Assembly (NCBI GenBank): GCA_946405475.1
Contig: CAMJHI010000082.1
Span: forward strand, 1 to 8,530
Reading direction: 5' to 3'
DNA from: an uncultured Clostridia bacterium
GTDB lineage: Bacteria; Bacillota; Clostridia; Oscillospirales; Acutalibacteraceae
DNA: 8,530 nucleotides
Part shown: positions 6,808 to 8,530 of the stretch, in pieces
How the letters are laid out: every line of letters starts with the position of its first letter
How positions within the stretch are numbered: position 1 is the first letter of the stretch
Position numbers and translations under genes: made by a program
Notes under the pieces: model-generated
Seen by the model: the letters and a program-made list of their open reading frames with translations, nothing else
Told to the model about the DNA's origin: nothing
Database searches by the model: none

Positions 6808-7843
6808 AGAAAAAGAAAAAATCAAGTATTCCGGCGTCGGCGGTGAAGCGCTGATCGAGGGCATCATGATGAAGGGCCCCAAAGGCGCCTCCATGGCCTG
6901 CCGTATGCCGGACGGCAGCATCGACGTGACAATGAAGGATTTCCACTCGGTGCTGGATAAGCACAAGATCCTCAAAACGCCGTTCATCCGCGGCCCCATC
7001 GCGTTTGTGGAGCAGATGATCTTCGGCTACAAGTGCATGATGGAATCCGCTGAAAAAACCAGCCTGGACACGTCTGACCTTGAGGAAGAGGAGCTGTCAA
7101 AGCTCGACAAATGGCTGGTCGATCATTTCGGTCCGAAGATGATGGCCGTTATCGGCGCGATCGCCATGGTGATCGGCTTCGGGCTGGCGTTCGTGATCTT
7201 TTTCTGGCTGCCGACCTTTTTGACAGACCTGATCAACAAGTATCTGGCAAGCGGTCATCTGGATCGCGTCCGTCCGCTCATTGAGGGTCTGATGCGCATG
7301 ATCATTTTTGTGGTCTACATGTGGTCGGTGTCACAAATGAAGGACATCAAGCGCGTGTTCCAGTACCACGGCGCTGAGCATAAATCCATTTTCTGCATCG
7401 AGCACGGTCTGCCGCTCACGGTGGAAAACGTGCGCAAGCAGATCCGGTTCCATCCCCGCTGCGGCACGAGCTTTATTTTCATCACCATCATCCTCAGTAT
7501 CGCCGTGTCCTCGCTCGTTGTCGTCATCTTCCCCGGTGTGCGCGATATCCGGCCGCTGTGGATTGCTGTGAAGATCCTGCTGCTGCCGCTGATCATGAGC
7601 CTTGGCTACGAATGCATCCGCATTGCCGGCCGGCACGATAACGTATTTACACACATCCTTTCTGCGCCGGGGCTGTTCATGCAGCGCATCACCACCAAGG
7701 AGCCGACCGACGACATCATCGAGGTGGCCATTGCCGCCATCAGCGTAGTGATCGACGACCCTGACGGCAAGCTGATACCGACCGAGGAGGCAGCCGAACC
7801 GCAGCCGGAAGAACCGGAATCGAAGCCCGATGAAGCTGAATGA
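6800..7843 (+). CDS. yqhQ: DUF1385 (YqhQ-family) membrane protein
   Basis: This is an integral membrane protein of the DUF1385/YqhQ family, whose biochemical role is not established. The 347-residue protein opens with the family signature GGEALIEGIMMKGP (14-27). It has about four predicted membrane helices at 113-138, 160-178, 224-244 and 252-270. Conserved polar motifs sit on the loop between helices 2 and 3: YHGAEHKSIFCIEHG (189-203) and FHPRCGTSF (217-225), rich in His and Cys. Residues 328-347 form an acidic, proline-rich tail. The ATG overlaps the kinase stop by 8 nt, and a GGAAAGGA site (6783-6790) supports it. Neighbouring prmC is a common arrangement in Clostridia. The family assignment is firm; gene_symbol follows the B. 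subtilis homologue. Confidence 0.9.
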   Translation: MSKEKEKIKYSGVGGEALIEGIMMKGPKGASMACRMPDGSIDVTMKDFHSVLDKHKILKTPFIRGPIAFVEQMIFGYKCMMESAEKTSLDTSDLEEEELSKLDKWLVDHFGPKMMAVIGAIAMVIGFGLAFVIFFWLPTFLTDLINKYLASGHLDRVRPLIEGLMRMIIFVVYMWSVSQMKDIKRVFQYHGAEHKSIFCIEHGLPLTVENVRKQIRFHPRCGTSFIFITIILSIAVSSLVVVIFPGVRDIRPLWIAVKILLLPLIMSLGYECIRIAGRHDNVFTHILSAPGLFMQRITTKEPTDDIIEVAIAAISVVIDDPDGKLIPTEEAAEPQPEEPESKPDEAE

Positions 7844-8530
7844 GCTGCGCAAAAGCCTGACGGAGCAGCTTCGCCCCGCGTCTGCTGACGATGCCGCGTT
7901 TGAGGCGGATTGTTTGATCGCGGAGGCGCTTGGGTGCAGTAATTCAATTTTGCCTGCTTTGTCTGATCGGACGATCGACGAAATGACCGAACGAGCGCTG
8001 CGCCAAAAAGCCGAACGCAGGCTGTCGGGCGAGCCGCTGCAGTACATTCTCGGCGAATGGGAATTCTACGGTCTGCCGTTTATCGTTGGCAAAGGCGTTC
8101 TGATCCCACGGCCGGAAACCGAGCAGCTTGTTGATCTGGCGCTTGAAAACCTGAAAGAAAAGCTTAGTCCTGTTGTGCTCGACCTTTGCGCCGGCAGCGG
8201 CTGCATCGGCGTCACCATAGCAAAGCGTCGCCCCGACGCGAAGGTAACGCTGCTTGAAAAATCGGAAGAAGCTTTTGCGTATCTGCAAAAGAATATTGAA
8301 CGGAACCATGTTCACAATATAACGGCGATCCGGGGTAACTTGTTCACGGATTCTGCCCGATTATCCGCCGGATATGATCTTATCGTGTCCAACCCGCCTT
8401 ATATTAAAACAGGTGAAATCGCCGGGCTGCAGCGCGAGGTGCAGCGGGAGCCTGCGATGGCGCTTGACGGCGGTGAGGACGGTCTGGCGTTTTACCGCGC
8501 GCTGCGAAATAAATGGTTCCCGCTTCTTGC
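7830..8530 (+). CDS. prmC: Release factor glutamine methyltransferase PrmC, 3'-truncated
   Basis: PrmC methylates the glutamine of the GGQ motif in release factors RF1 and RF2 using S-adenosylmethionine, improving translation termination. The window contains 233 codons (plus two bases), most of the usual 280 or so; the C-terminus lies beyond the edge. An N-terminal helical substrate-binding domain (1-75) is followed by the linker LIPRPETE (91-98), the SAM-binding motif DLCAGSGCIG (118-127), the acidic residue E143 ending the next strand, and the catalytic NPPY (188-191). After it comes the family-typical REVQREPAMALDGGEDGL (202-219). ATG 7830 is the only reasonable start: the next in-frame Met is residue 52, inside the helical domain. 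It overlaps the DUF1385 gene by 14 nt and has only a weak GGAA (7816-7819) upstream, so translation is probably coupled. Confidence 0.95.
   Translation, partial: MKLNELRKSLTEQLRPASADDAAFEADCLIAEALGCSNSILPALSDRTIDEMTERALRQKAERRLSGEPLQYILGEWEFYGLPFIVGKGVLIPRPETEQLVDLALENLKEKLSPVVLDLCAGSGCIGVTIAKRRPDAKVTLLEKSEEAFAYLQKNIERNHVHNITAIRGNLFTDSARLSAGYDLIVSNPPYIKTGEIAGLQREVQREPAMALDGGEDGLAFYRALRNKWFPLL

Overview
The window reads as a core chromosomal region of a Gram-positive Firmicute, most likely a Clostridia member of the Oscillospirales/Ruminococcaceae type. That is inferred from moderately GC-rich coding DNA, strong GGAGG-type ribosome binding sites, a CdaA/CdaR pair, a Gram-positive-style lipoprotein, a YqhQ-family (DUF1385) protein next to prmC, and very tight gene packing. 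No phage, transposon, CRISPR, tRNA or rRNA feature is visible. Everything recognised is on the + strand.

Layout: positions 1-54 are a perfect 27+27 palindrome at the very edge of the window. Only its right arm fits the protein that follows, so the left arm is best read as a fold-back artefact of sequencing or assembly. A 5'-truncated PHP-domain metallo-hydrolase gene follows (to 902). The gap 903-1069 holds a long hairpin terminator (919-979), a 54-base run with no G or C (975-1028), and an extended -10 promoter (TGC-TAAAAT, 1033-1041).

From 1070 to the right edge, six genes are packed like a single operon: cdaA (diadenylate cyclase), cdaR/ybbR (its membrane-anchored regulator), a lipoprotein with three Ca-binding-like DxNxDG loops, an OmpR/PhoB response regulator, a HAMP-containing sensor histidine kinase, a DUF1385/YqhQ membrane protein, and prmC (release-factor glutamine methyltransferase, cut by the right edge). 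Gene junctions are -4, +20, -4, +38, -8 and -14 nt, and no internal terminator is visible.

How they may work together: CdaA makes c-di-AMP at the membrane under control of CdaR, which matters for osmotic and cell-wall homeostasis. The familiar third partner, glmM, is not next in line. Its place is taken by a surface lipoprotein translationally coupled to a two-component system. The most interesting hypothesis here is that c-di-AMP synthesis and an envelope-sensing two-component system are co-expressed, with the lipoprotein as an input or accessory subunit. The individual families are known; only the combination is worth following up. I found no clear evidence of a wholly new system.
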